Shown here piece by piece: positions 24,886 to 32,696 of a stretch of DNA of 64,000 bases. The notes below the pieces were generated by a model that was not told where the DNA came from, made no database searches, and was given only the letters and a program-made list of their open reading frames with translations. The DNA comes from Pyrinomonadaceae bacterium (GTDB lineage: Bacteria; Acidobacteriota; Blastocatellia; Pyrinomonadales; Pyrinomonadaceae). Location of the stretch: positions 62,001-126,000 of the forward strand of contig JAVEDE010000053.1 in the NCBI GenBank assembly GCA_030841105.1. The letters run 5' to 3'. The stretch's first letter is position 1, and the number at the start of each line of letters is the position of its first letter. A program made the position numbers and the translations under genes.

Positions 24886-27042
24886 ATGCTCAATCAGCAA
24901 CACCCGCTCTCGGCGGTCATAAATAGGGGCGCGCTCGTCCTCTTCCTTTTATGCTCGTTATCAACATTCTCGCTGGCTTCAGGCTCGCGCCTGCTGACCG
25001 GCGTGCGCACGTCCGTTAACGGCGACGCGACGCGGATCACGTTCGCCGGGACATCACCTCTGGCTTACGGCGTGCGCCGCGTTGACGAACGCACGCTCTT
25101 GGTCGAACTCCCCGGCGTTGATGCGTCGCGCCTCGCCGCTTCATACGCCCCGGCCTCGCCGCTCGTCGCCGGTCTCACCGTTCAATGCGCGACCGACAAA
25201 GACGGCGCGCCTTTCGCACGCCTGCGCGTCAGCCTGCGCGCCTCCGCGCGCGACCGTTCCTTTCTCGACGCCAACGAATTAGTCCTCGAACTGCGCCCGA
25301 CGGAAACTCCGGCGCAGCAACCTCAACAGTCGGGCGCGCGTGAGGCTCACGCTCCCGCCGCCGACCAGCAGACGCCCAAGCCCTCGCCCACGCCCGCCAT
25401 CAGCGCGGCGAGCGGCACGGGTCAGCAGTCTTCGCAGGGACAGCAGTACGGCCAGTACGGTTTCGTCGGCGAGCCGATCAACCTGAACGTCGTCAACGCA
25501 GACATCCGCGACATCCTCAACTACATCACCGAACAGTACGGCGTGAACTTCATCATTGACTCGTCGGTCGGCGCAGTCCCGGTCACGGTCAACGTCACGG
25601 AAGTGCCGTGGAACGTCGCGCTCAATTCTATCTTGCGCGCCAACCGCCTGGGGATCGAAGTGACGGGCAACATCCTGCGCGTCGCGACGCTCAAGGTGCT
25701 GGCCGAAGAGGCCGAGGCGCAAGCCTCCATTGACGAGGGTCGGCTGAACGCCGCGCCGCTCGTCACAGAGTTCATCCGCCTCAACTACGCGCGCGCGGTC
25801 GGCACGCTGGCGCAGGCTGCGGGTTCGACCGGCGGCTTCTCCGGCGGCGCGAGCAACGACAGCTTCTCCGGCGGTTCGGGCGGAGACGCCACGGGCAAGA
25901 GCGGCGACAAGGGCATCCTCCCGATCATCTCGCGCCGACTCTCCAAGCGCGGCAGCGTCGAAGTTGACGGCCGCAGCAACACGCTCATCGTCACGGACGT
26001 GCGCGAGAACATCGCCTCCATACGCCAGCTCGTCGAACTGCTCGACCAGCCCGAACCGCAAGTCGAAATCGAGACGCGCATCGTCGTCGCCAGCCGCAGC
26101 TTCAGCCGCGACCTCGGCGTGCAGTTGCAGGCGGCCGTCTTCGGTTCGCGCGGGCAGGGCGGCACGTTTGAGACCGCCCCGGCCAACGGCGGCCTGCGTC
26201 CCGGCGGCCTCCCCGGCGGACTCAGCAACACCCCGCCCGCGACCGGCGACCTCGGCGTCACCGCTCCTTCAACCGTCATCGGTCTCACGACGGGCATCTT
26301 CGGCACGGCGCAAATCGGCGCGCTCATCACGGCGGCCGAGAGCAAAGGTCAGGCGAAGATCGTCGCCAACCCGCGCGTGACTGCGCTCAACAATCGCCCC
26401 GCGCAGATCGAAAGCGGCGCGCAGATTCCGGTCGTCACCCCGCAAGCGGGCGGCGCGGGCAACAACGACAACCTCGGCGGCTCGACCGTCTTTACGACCA
26501 CCTTTGTCTCCGTCCCGCTGCGCCTGTCCATCACGCCGCAGATCACGGACGCGGGTACGGTCGTCCTGCGCGTCACGGCGGAGAACAACAGTATCAACCG
26601 CTCGCTGGTCAACTCGCTCGGCACGCCGGGCATTGACACGCAGCGCATGCAGACGGAAGTGCTCGTGCCCGACGGCGGCACGACCGTCGTCGGCGGCGTG
26701 CTTCTGGACACCGAAGGCGAGACGCAGACGCGCACGCCCGGCATCTCCGGCATCCCCGTCCTCGGCAACCTCTTCAAGCGCAAGGCCACCACGCGCAACA
26801 CCAACGAACTGCTGTTCTTCATCACGCCGCGCATCTACCGCCCCGACTACAACGGGCGGCCGATCTCCGGCACGGTGACCGACCGCGTGCGCTCGACCAC
26901 CATCCCGCAGCCCGTCCCGCTCGGCAACCCGCAGAGCAACACGCCCGCGCCCACGCAGGACGGCACGCAGCAGACGCAGCCGGGTTCAAACGACAACGCC
27001 CCGACGGCGCGCCCCGCCGCCACCCGCGGCGAGCGTCCGTAA
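24886..27042 (+). CDS. pilQ: Type IV pilus secretin PilQ
   Basis: A 718-residue outer-membrane secretin through which the pilus leaves the cell. A signal peptide covers about 1-32; an AMIN peptidoglycan-binding domain follows (about 35-140, TRITFAGTSPLAYGVRRVDE); a Gln/Pro/Ser linker runs to about 185. The N0 domain has VNADIRDILNYITEQYGVNF; the N1 domain has an inserted Gly/Ser-rich loop (about 308-345). The secretin pore domain spans about 405-655, with IETRIVVASRSF and GTTVVGGVL, ending in NELLFFITPRI. A Pro/Thr-rich tail follows. GGAAAAG precedes the ATG. It is the last structural gene of pilMNOPQ. Confidence 0.95.
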   Translation: MLNQQHPLSAVINRGALVLFLLCSLSTFSLASGSRLLTGVRTSVNGDATRITFAGTSPLAYGVRRVDERTLLVELPGVDASRLAASYAPASPLVAGLTVQCATDKDGAPFARLRVSLRASARDRSFLDANELVLELRPTETPAQQPQQSGAREAHAPAADQQTPKPSPTPAISAASGTGQQSSQGQQYGQYGFVGEPINLNVVNADIRDILNYITEQYGVNFIIDSSVGAVPVTVNVTEVPWNVALNSILRANRLGIEVTGNILRVATLKVLAEEAEAQASIDEGRLNAAPLVTEFIRLNYARAVGTLAQAAGSTGGFSGGASNDSFSGGSGGDATGKSGDKGILPIISRRLSKRGSVEVDGRSNTLIVTDVRENIASIRQLVELLDQPEPQVEIETRIVVASRSFSRDLGVQLQAAVFGSRGQGGTFETAPANGGLRPGGLPGGLSNTPPATGDLGVTAPSTVIGLTTGIFGTAQIGALITAAESKGQAKIVANPRVTALNNRPAQIESGAQIPVVTPQAGGAGNNDNLGGSTVFTTTFVSVPLRLSITPQITDAGTVVLRVTAENNSINRSLVNSLGTPGIDTQRMQTEVLVPDGGTTVVGGVLLDTEGETQTRTPGISGIPVLGNLFKRKATTRNTNELLFFITPRIYRPDYNGRPISGTVTDRVRSTTIPQPVPLGNPQSNTPAPTQDGTQQTQPGSNDNAPTARPAATRGERP

Positions 27043-27060
27043 CTTGTAAGGAGCACGTTC

Positions 27061-27426
27061 ATGTTCAAAGACACACTCACACGCATGGTTGAGAGAACGG
27101 AGGGCGCGGTCGGCGCGCTCATCATGGGCACGGACGGCATCGCCGTCGAGAAGGTCTTGATGCCGGAGGGGCGCGACGCCAACCTCGACGTGGCCGCCGC
27201 CGAATTCACTTCGCTCCTGCGCAACGCACAGCGCGCGGGCGGTGACATCGGTCTCGGTCAGGTGCGCGAAGTCGTCGTCGGCTTCGACGACATGAACGTC
27301 CTCATGCGCCTCTTCAACCGTGAATACTTCGTCCTGCTCGCACTCGCCAAGGACGGCAACATCGGCCGCGGTCGTTTCGAGCTACGCAAAGTCGAACTCG
27401 ACCTCGCGCGCGAATTCGCGGTCTAG
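27061..27426 (+). CDS. Roadblock/LC7 domain protein (MglB-like)
   Basis: A 121-residue Roadblock/LC7 domain, the fold of MglB, which is the GTPase-activating protein for the polarity switch MglA. Typical features: VERTEGAVGALIMGTDGIAVEKV, then DVAAAEFTSLLRNA and FDDMNVLMRLFNREYFVLLALA. It starts 18 bp after pilQ with AAGGAGCACG before the ATG, so it belongs to the pilus operon. No MglA-type GTPase gene lies in the window, so the partner is encoded elsewhere or the protein acts differently. Confidence 0.88.
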   Translation: MFKDTLTRMVERTEGAVGALIMGTDGIAVEKVLMPEGRDANLDVAAAEFTSLLRNAQRAGGDIGLGQVREVVVGFDDMNVLMRLFNREYFVLLALAKDGNIGRGRFELRKVELDLAREFAV

Positions 27427-27431
27427 GCCAA

Positions 27432-27509
27432 GTAGAACGCCGAAAGGTGAAGGGCGAAAGTCAGGCGGGAAACCGCTTCACTTTCGCCCTTCGCCTTTCG
27501 GCGTTCTAC
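27432..27509. terminator. Heptamer-word hairpin (GGCGAAA), bidirectional terminator
   Basis: Arms 27432-27461 and 27480-27509 pair over 30 bp with one mismatch; the loop holds a nested GCGG-GAAA-CCGC hairpin. The arm reads in 7-nt words: GCCGAAA, GGTGAAG, GGCGAAA. It separates the pil operon from the convergent mtgA gene. Confidence 0.88.
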
Positions 27510-27523
27510 CGTTTGCTTTTACG

Positions 27524-28291
27524 TCAGGGTAACTTAACGTAGGGCATGCCGCGCGCGATGATGCGTTGACGGCGTGCGACGCGTTTGGGTTTGAGTTGCG
27601 GATTAAATTCAGTGCGCGGGTTGGGGATGATGGCCGAGAGGAAGGCGGCTTCCTGCGGGGTCAGGTCGGCGGCCGACTTGCGGAAGTAGGTGCGCGCGGC
27701 GGCCTCCGCGCCGTAGATGCCGTCGCCCCACTCAATGACGTTGAGATAGATTTCGAGGATGCGACGCTTCGACAGATTCCGCTCCATGAAATAAGTGATC
27801 GCGGCCTCGCGCGCCTTGCGCACGAACGAACGCTCCGTGGAGAGGTAGAGGTTTTTCGCCAACTGCTGCGAGATAGTTGATGCGCCGCGTTTGAAACTCG
27901 GCATCGCGGGAATCCAACTCTGTTCGTCCTCGCCCTGTTGCTTGGCCTCTTTGGCCGCGTCGCGCTGCGCCTGATCCCAAGCCTTCTGGATGGCCTCGTA
28001 GTCGAAGCCGTCGTGCGTGGCAAAGTTGCTGTCTTCGCCCGCGAGGACGGCGCGCAGCAGGTGGACGGAAATCCGTTCGAGCGGAACCCACTGCTGCACG
28101 CGCTTCGGCTGCTCGCCACGCTCGCGCGCCTCCTGCATACGCGTCTCGATCAACGCCGTCGTGTCCGGGTTGCTGTCGCGCAACTTCGACACGCGCGGGA
28201 ACGTCACGAGTTCGTAGATCAGCGCGAACACGATGAACGCGACCACGCCGAGCGTGATCATCTGGATCAGTTTCCAAAGTTTCCTCAACAT
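27524..28291 (-). CDS. mtgA: Monofunctional biosynthetic peptidoglycan transglycosylase
   Basis: A 255-residue GT51 glycosyltransferase that polymerises lipid II into glycan strands. A short cytoplasmic start is followed by one membrane anchor (about 9-30, ITLGVVAFIVFALIYELV). GT51 motifs are all present: catalytic Glu in AGEDSNFATHDGFDYEAI, then RGASTISQQLAKNLYL, KAREAAITYFMERNLSKRRILEIYLN and GIYGAEAAARTYF. There is no transpeptidase domain. I chose the ATG at 28291 because it gives the anchor at the N-terminus and avoids overlap with the next gene. It directly follows the deacetylase-family gene (10 bp). Confidence 0.94.
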   Translation of the reverse strand: MLRKLWKLIQMITLGVVAFIVFALIYELVTFPRVSKLRDSNPDTTALIETRMQEARERGEQPKRVQQWVPLERISVHLLRAVLAGEDSNFATHDGFDYEAIQKAWDQAQRDAAKEAKQQGEDEQSWIPAMPSFKRGASTISQQLAKNLYLSTERSFVRKAREAAITYFMERNLSKRRILEIYLNVIEWGDGIYGAEAAARTYFRKSAADLTPQEAAFLSAIIPNPRTEFNPQLKPKRVARRQRIIARGMPYVKLP

Positions 28292-28301
28292 CGCCGGACG
28301 A

Positions 28302-29231
28302 TTATAGCCGAACTGAATTCCGCCCGGCACTCCGAGTCGCACTCGAAGCCTTGGCCGCGCGGATCGTGTTGCAGTGTATCTCCACCGTATCGTTGATGTC
28401 GGCGGCGTAACCGCCTGACATGACCGTCGCCACCGGCACGCCCCGCGCGCGGCATTCGCCGAGAACGAACTCGTCGCGCGCGCGCAAGCCCGCCAACGAG
28501 AGCGAGAGGCGTCCGAGTTTGTCGCCCGCGTAGGGGTCTGCGCCGCCGAGATAAAAAACTATGTCGGGGCGTCGGGTGAAGACGCGCGGCAGGTGTTCGG
28601 CCAGAGCGCGGAGATATTCATCGTCGCCCGTCGCGTCGGGCAGTTCCACGTCGAGCGTCGAGCGCGCCTTGAAGACGGGATAATTTTTCGCGCCGTGGAT
28701 GGAGAAGGTGAACACGCCCGCATCACCCTCGAAGATCGTCGCCGTGCCGTTGCCCTGATGCACGTCCAAATCTACGACGGCGACGCGCTCGACCAATTCA
28801 TCGCGGCGTAGCACGCGGATGGCGACGGCCACGTCGTTCAGCACGCAAAAGCCTTCGCCGTGGTCTGGGAACGCGTGGTGCGTGCCGCCCGCGAGGTTTG
28901 AGGCGATGCCGTCAGTGAGCGCGGCGCGGGCGGCGCGAATCGTGCCGCCCGTCGCCAGAAACGAACGGCGCACCAGAGCCTTCGACCAAGGCAGACCGAG
29001 CCGTCGCAACTCGCGTGGTGTGAGCGACCCGGCGCGCAGGCGCGTCACGTAGTCTTCGGTGTGGACGAGCAACACGTCTGCGACGGGCGCGGGCTGCGGC
29101 TCGATCAACTCCGACGGCGCGAGCGTCCCCTCGGCGAGCAGGCGGTCGCGCACGAGTTCAAACTTGCGAATCGGGAAGACGTGCCCCTCGCCGATGTCCG
29201 CGTAGTAACGCGGCGTGTAGAAAACTTGCAT
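28302..29231 (-). CDS. Histone deacetylase family protein
   Basis: A 309-residue enzyme of the class II/AcuC-like deacetylase fold; bacterial members deacetylate small amides, polyamines or acetyl-CoA synthetase. The Zn site is intact: paired histidines in NLAGGTHHAFPDHGEGFC, the Asp-x-His ligands in VVDLDVHQGNGTATIF, and the downstream YLGGADPYAGDKLGRLSLS and MSGGYA. Length is near the family norm. It starts with ATG at 29231 and precedes mtgA by 10 bp; upstream lies the 21-bp repeat array. Confidence 0.9.
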   Translation of the reverse strand: MQVFYTPRYYADIGEGHVFPIRKFELVRDRLLAEGTLAPSELIEPQPAPVADVLLVHTEDYVTRLRAGSLTPRELRRLGLPWSKALVRRSFLATGGTIRAARAALTDGIASNLAGGTHHAFPDHGEGFCVLNDVAVAIRVLRRDELVERVAVVDLDVHQGNGTATIFEGDAGVFTFSIHGAKNYPVFKARSTLDVELPDATGDDEYLRALAEHLPRVFTRRPDIVFYLGGADPYAGDKLGRLSLSLAGLRARDEFVLGECRARGVPVATVMSGGYAADINDTVEIHCNTIRAAKASSATRSAGRNSVRL

Positions 29232-29369
29232 ATCGAATCGCGGAATTTGATTTCGGATTACCCGGCAGGGATTGTAACCGCCGTCCGATTTATTTCAACC
29301 CACCCCGCCCCATCGTAGAAACCCGTGGAGAACTTTGACCCGCCCCGCACAAACTTCGGGACGCGCTGC

Positions 29370-29650
29370 TCAAACTTTCAACCGTGCTCCTTAAATTATC
29401 AGAAAGGTAGTTGAAAATTTAAGGAGCACGGTTTGAACTTCAAGGAGGGCGGTTGAAACTTTAAGGAAGACGGTTGAAACTTTAAGGAAAGTAGTTTGAA
29501 TTTTAAGGAGCACGGTTGAAAGTTTAAGGAGGACGGTTGAAGTTTTAAGGAAGCCGGTTGAAAGTTTCAACGCGCGGTTTGAACTTTAAGGAAGACGGTT
29601 GAAAGTTTCAACGCTCGGTTGAAAGTTTAAGGAAGGCGGTTGAAAGTTCA
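29370..29650. repeat. 21-bp tandem array with an inverted copy
   Basis: Twelve direct copies fill 29401-29650, ten of 21 bp and two of 20 bp, each close to AGGAGCACGGTTGAAAGTTTA. The copies diverge at a few positions, mainly bases 4-8 and the last four. Just left, 29370-29397 is the same unit in inverse orientation, so the first unit can fold back. 21 equals three 7-nt words. It fills most of the 480-bp gap before the deacetylase gene. No spacers are present, so it is not a CRISPR array. Confidence 0.88.
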
Positions 29651-29709
29651 AACCGTCGTGCCTGAACATCGGGGCGTTTCAAAATAAGACATAAAGCGGA
29701 ATCCGGGCG

Positions 29710-30540
29710 TCAGTATTGAATGAGGCTGCCTTCGCGTTTGGCTCGGCGGACGGCGCGTGAGAAGACCCAGAAGGAGAAGGGCATGAGGACGACGAGAAAG
29801 AGCAGGAGCGTGAAAAGCGGTTCGCGCACTTCGTTAAAACCCTGCCCTTGAATGAGGACGCGGCGGATGCCGTCGAGGCCGTAGGTGGGCGGGAGGAAAC
29901 GCGAGATGCCGCCGAGGATGCGTCCGCCGTGTTCACTCAAAAGTTGCGTGGGAAAGAAGACGCCGGAGAAGAGTGTGGAGGTGGTGGCGAGCAGGATGCC
30001 GAACGGGTCGCCGCGCTTGAAGACCACTGCGAAGCTCGCCGAGAGGATGCCGACCGAGGCGAGCACGAGCGTCGTGATGATCAGGAAGAGGAACGCGAGC
30101 AGAAAGTTTCCCTGAAAGCGCACGTCGAAGAAGAGCCAGCCGAACAGGAGATAGAGCGACGAATAGACGGTCGCCTGCGCGAAGTCGTAGGCGGAACTTG
30201 AGACGATGAAGGTAGGAATATTGACGGGCGTCATCAACACGCCTTCGAGCGTGCCCTGCGCCTGCTCCTGCCGGATGGCGTTGGCGAAGCTTGAGAAGCC
30301 CGTCATGAAATAGTTGAGCACGGCCAGCCCGGTGATCCACGCGGCGAGCGGGTTCGTCCATTGCGTGTAGGACGTGACCGCGCCGCCCGTGAAAATCTTC
30401 GAGATGAAGAACATCGTCGTGACGAAAAAAAGTATCTCCAACGTGCGAAAGAGAAACTGGATACGGTAGCTCAACGCCAACTGGAAATCGCGCACGACGA
30501 AGGCGCGCAGCCGCCCGAAAAATCTGCTCACACGTTTCAC
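29710..30540 (-). CDS. ABC-2 type transporter permease
   Basis: A 276-residue integral membrane protein with six predicted segments, of the ABC-2 exporter family (antibiotic, polysaccharide or lipid export). The family signature region is present: RQEQAQGTLEGVLMTPVNIPTF, then ITTLVLASVGILSASFAVVFKRGDP, and the C-terminal FLPPTYGLDGIRRVLIQG. Its start overlaps the end of the ATPase gene by 4 nt (ATGA), so the two are translated together. The substrate cannot be told from sequence. Confidence 0.9.
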   Translation of the reverse strand: MKRVSRFFGRLRAFVVRDFQLALSYRIQFLFRTLEILFFVTTMFFISKIFTGGAVTSYTQWTNPLAAWITGLAVLNYFMTGFSSFANAIRQEQAQGTLEGVLMTPVNIPTFIVSSSAYDFAQATVYSSLYLLFGWLFFDVRFQGNFLLAFLFLIITTLVLASVGILSASFAVVFKRGDPFGILLATTSTLFSGVFFPTQLLSEHGGRILGGISRFLPPTYGLDGIRRVLIQGQGFNEVREPLFTLLLFLVVLMPFSFWVFSRAVRRAKREGSLIQY

Positions 30541-31643
30541 TTTCCCACACCCTCCTGCGGTTCGCTCTCATATTTTTCCAACACGTCGAGCAGCGTCGCG
30601 CGTTCCGAGTCGCACGCGTGGATGCGCCCGCCCGCAGCGTGCAGCGCGCGCACCGCGCGGTCGAGCGCGTCGTCTTCAACCGCACGCGTGAACTGGACGA
30701 CGATCTCGTTGCCGCCTTCCGCCACTTCAAACTCCGTCAACGCCCCGGACAACACGCCGCGCGCCGCTTCCATTGAGAGGCCGCGCGCCGTGAGCCGCAC
30801 GCGCTCGGCATTCTTATGTACGGCGCGCAGGCGTTCGGGCGTGTCCACGGCGCGAATCTGCCCGCGCGAGATGACTGCGACGCGGGCGCAGAGTTCCTCG
30901 ATCTCCGCGAGGTTGTGCGAGGTGAGCAGCACGGTGACGGGTTTGTCTGCGTCGCGCGCGAGCGAGTTGATGAGCGCGCGCGTCGTGGCCGCAGCCAGCG
31001 GGTCGAGCGAGCGCGTCGGCTCGTCGAGCAGGAGGACGGGCGGCGAACTGAGCATCGCGCGGGCGACGGCGACTCGCTGCTTGTTGCCCGTCGAGAGTTC
31101 GCCGAAGCGGCGACGCGCGAGCGGTTCGAGTTCGAGCCGCGCGAGTAGTTCACCGATGCGCGCGCGTGCCGCCGCGTCGGTGAGTCCGTAGAGGCGCGCG
31201 AAGAAAGTGAGGTTTTGTTCGATGGTCAGACGCCAGTAGAAGCTGCGCTCTTCGGCGGTGGCGAGGCCGATCTGTGCGCGCACGCGCACCTCGTCTTGCA
31301 CGCTGTCGAAGCCGTGTACGGCGACCGCGCCGGAAGTGGGTTGCACGAGCGTCGCGATGATCTTGGTGAGCGTGGTCTTGCCCGCGCCGTTGCGGCCGAT
31401 GAGGCCGAAGATTTCGCCTTCGCGCACGTCGAAACTCACGTCGCGCAACGCTTCGACCGGGTGCGTCGCTTTGCGCCGGAAAAACTTCTTGAGGCGCGCA
31501 AGCGCGACCGGGTAAGTCTTCGAGAGTTGCCGGATCGAGATGGCGACGCCCTGCTGCTGTGGCTGAATCTCTCTCTCGTCTCTCGCGACCTCTTCGGCGA
31601 TAAATGTGGAACTGGTAGCAGTCAATTTTAAAAGCCCGTTCAA
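30537..31643 (-). CDS. ABC transporter ATP-binding protein
   Basis: A 368-residue ATPase. Walker A is GLIGRNGAGKTTLTKI, the Q-loop region is GLATAEERSFYWRLT, the signature is ELSTGNKQRVAVARAM, Walker B is VLLLDEPTRSLDPLAA, and the switch His is in LLTSHNLAE. The C-terminal 100 residues (RVRLTARGLSMEAA onward) form the extra domain seen in DrrA/CcmA-type exporters. The N-terminal 32 residues before the ATPase core look like a weak extension. Together with the permease at 29710 it makes one exporter. Confidence 0.92.
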   Translation of the reverse strand: MNGLLKLTATSSTFIAEEVARDEREIQPQQQGVAISIRQLSKTYPVALARLKKFFRRKATHPVEALRDVSFDVREGEIFGLIGRNGAGKTTLTKIIATLVQPTSGAVAVHGFDSVQDEVRVRAQIGLATAEERSFYWRLTIEQNLTFFARLYGLTDAAARARIGELLARLELEPLARRRFGELSTGNKQRVAVARAMLSSPPVLLLDEPTRSLDPLAAATTRALINSLARDADKPVTVLLTSHNLAEIEELCARVAVISRGQIRAVDTPERLRAVHKNAERVRLTARGLSMEAARGVLSGALTEFEVAEGGNEIVVQFTRAVEDDALDRAVRALHAAGGRIHACDSERATLLDVLEKYESEPQEGVGK

Positions 31644-31704
31644 TATTCGACGCCCGCTGATTCAAGGCCACGAACAAGAGATTAAATTTTTTTGCCTTCC
31701 TTCA

Positions 31705-31755
31705 CGCCTTTGCGCCTCTGCGAGAAATTTATCTCACGCTGGAGGCGCAAAGGCG
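31705..31755. repeat. Octamer-word hairpin (GGCGCAAA)
   Basis: Arms CGCCTTTGCGCCTC (31705-31718) and GAGGCGCAAAGGCG (31742-31755) pair perfectly over 14 bp. The words are GGCGCAAA repeated twice, an 8-nt rather than 7-nt period. A T run precedes and an AAGAAAG stretch follows. It lies between the permease gene ending at 31791 and the ATPase gene. Confidence 0.8.
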
Positions 31756-31790
31756 CAAAGGAGAAGAAAGTCAAATTATATAAAATGCGT

Positions 31791-32606
31791 CTAGCGGCTG
31801 CGCTGTCGCGGGTCGAGATATTCGCGCAGGCCGTCGCCGATGAAGTTGAAGGCGAGGACGGAGAGCGCAATGGCGATGCCGGGGACGAGCAGCGCGTGCG
31901 GCGCGGCTTGCAGCGTCGAGAGATCGCGCGCCTCTTCGAGCATCACGCCCCAAGAGGGCGCGGGCGGCGGCACGCCCAAGCCTAAAAACGAGAGCGTCGC
32001 TTCCGCCAGCACCGCGCCCGCCATGCCGAGGCTCGCCTGCACGATGAGCGGCTGGATGGCGTTCGGCAGAATGTGGACGAAGAGAATTCGCATGTCACTT
32101 GCGCCGAGCGCGCGCGCCGCCTGCACGAAGTCGTACTCGCGCACCTTCAACACCTGCCCTCGGATCACGCGCGCGTAGCCGACCCAGCCGATGATGCAGA
32201 GCGCGAGTATGAGTTTGTTCAGCCCCGCGCCGAGAAACGCGACCATCGCGATGGCGAGCAGCAGGCCGGGGAAGGCGAGAAAGACGTTGAAGAGATAGCC
32301 GTTGACGATGCGGTCAATCCAGCCGCCGTAGTAGCCCGCGAGCGCGCCGATGATCGTCCCGATGAAAGTCGAGACGAAGACCACCACGAGGCCGACGCGA
32401 AGCGAGATGCGCGCGCCGTAGATGACGCGCGAGAACACGTCGCGCCCGGTCGCATCAGTGCCGAGCCAGTGCGCCGCCGAAGGCGCGGCGTAACGATTGA
32501 GCAGGTCGGTTTCCCCCACGTCATGCGTCGCAATGAGCGGCGCAAAGACCGCCATCAAGACGAACAACCCGACGACGACGAGACCGAATTTTGAAAGACG
32601 ATTCAT
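31791..32606 (-). CDS. Oligopeptide/dipeptide-type ABC permease (DppC/OppC family)
   Basis: A 271-residue permease with six membrane segments. It has the family start (FGLVVVGLFVLMAVFAPLIA), the periplasmic HWLGTDATGRDVFSRVIYGARISL signature and the EAA loop ARALGASDMRILFVHILPNA that contacts the ATPase. The second gene of the pair with the DppB/OppB-like permease at 32691, separated by a heptamer hairpin. No substrate-binding protein or cognate ATPase lies nearby, so the substrate (peptide, nickel or other) is open. Confidence 0.92.
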   Translation of the reverse strand: MNRLSKFGLVVVGLFVLMAVFAPLIATHDVGETDLLNRYAAPSAAHWLGTDATGRDVFSRVIYGARISLRVGLVVVFVSTFIGTIIGALAGYYGGWIDRIVNGYLFNVFLAFPGLLLAIAMVAFLGAGLNKLILALCIIGWVGYARVIRGQVLKVREYDFVQAARALGASDMRILFVHILPNAIQPLIVQASLGMAGAVLAEATLSFLGLGVPPPAPSWGVMLEEARDLSTLQAAPHALLVPGIAIALSVLAFNFIGDGLREYLDPRQRSR

Positions 32607-32610
32607 AAAG

Positions 32611-32696
32611 CAGTGACAAGTGATAAGTGACGAGTGACAAGATTAAGACAAGTTTATTGATTTAACTTGTCACCTGTCACTCGTCACTCGTCACTG
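32611..32696. repeat. Heptamer-word hairpin (AGTGACG) inside the dpp-like pair
   Basis: Arms 32611-32641 and 32666-32696 pair over 31 bp with about five mismatches; the loop is 24 nt. The word is AGTGACR. The right arm reaches into the upstream permease gene: the TGA stop of that gene (32693-32691) is part of the repeat. Confidence 0.88.

Noticed and set aside
29370-29650. Candidate CRISPR array
   Set aside because: Units of 20-21 bp follow each other without spacers and drift in sequence; no cas gene is near.
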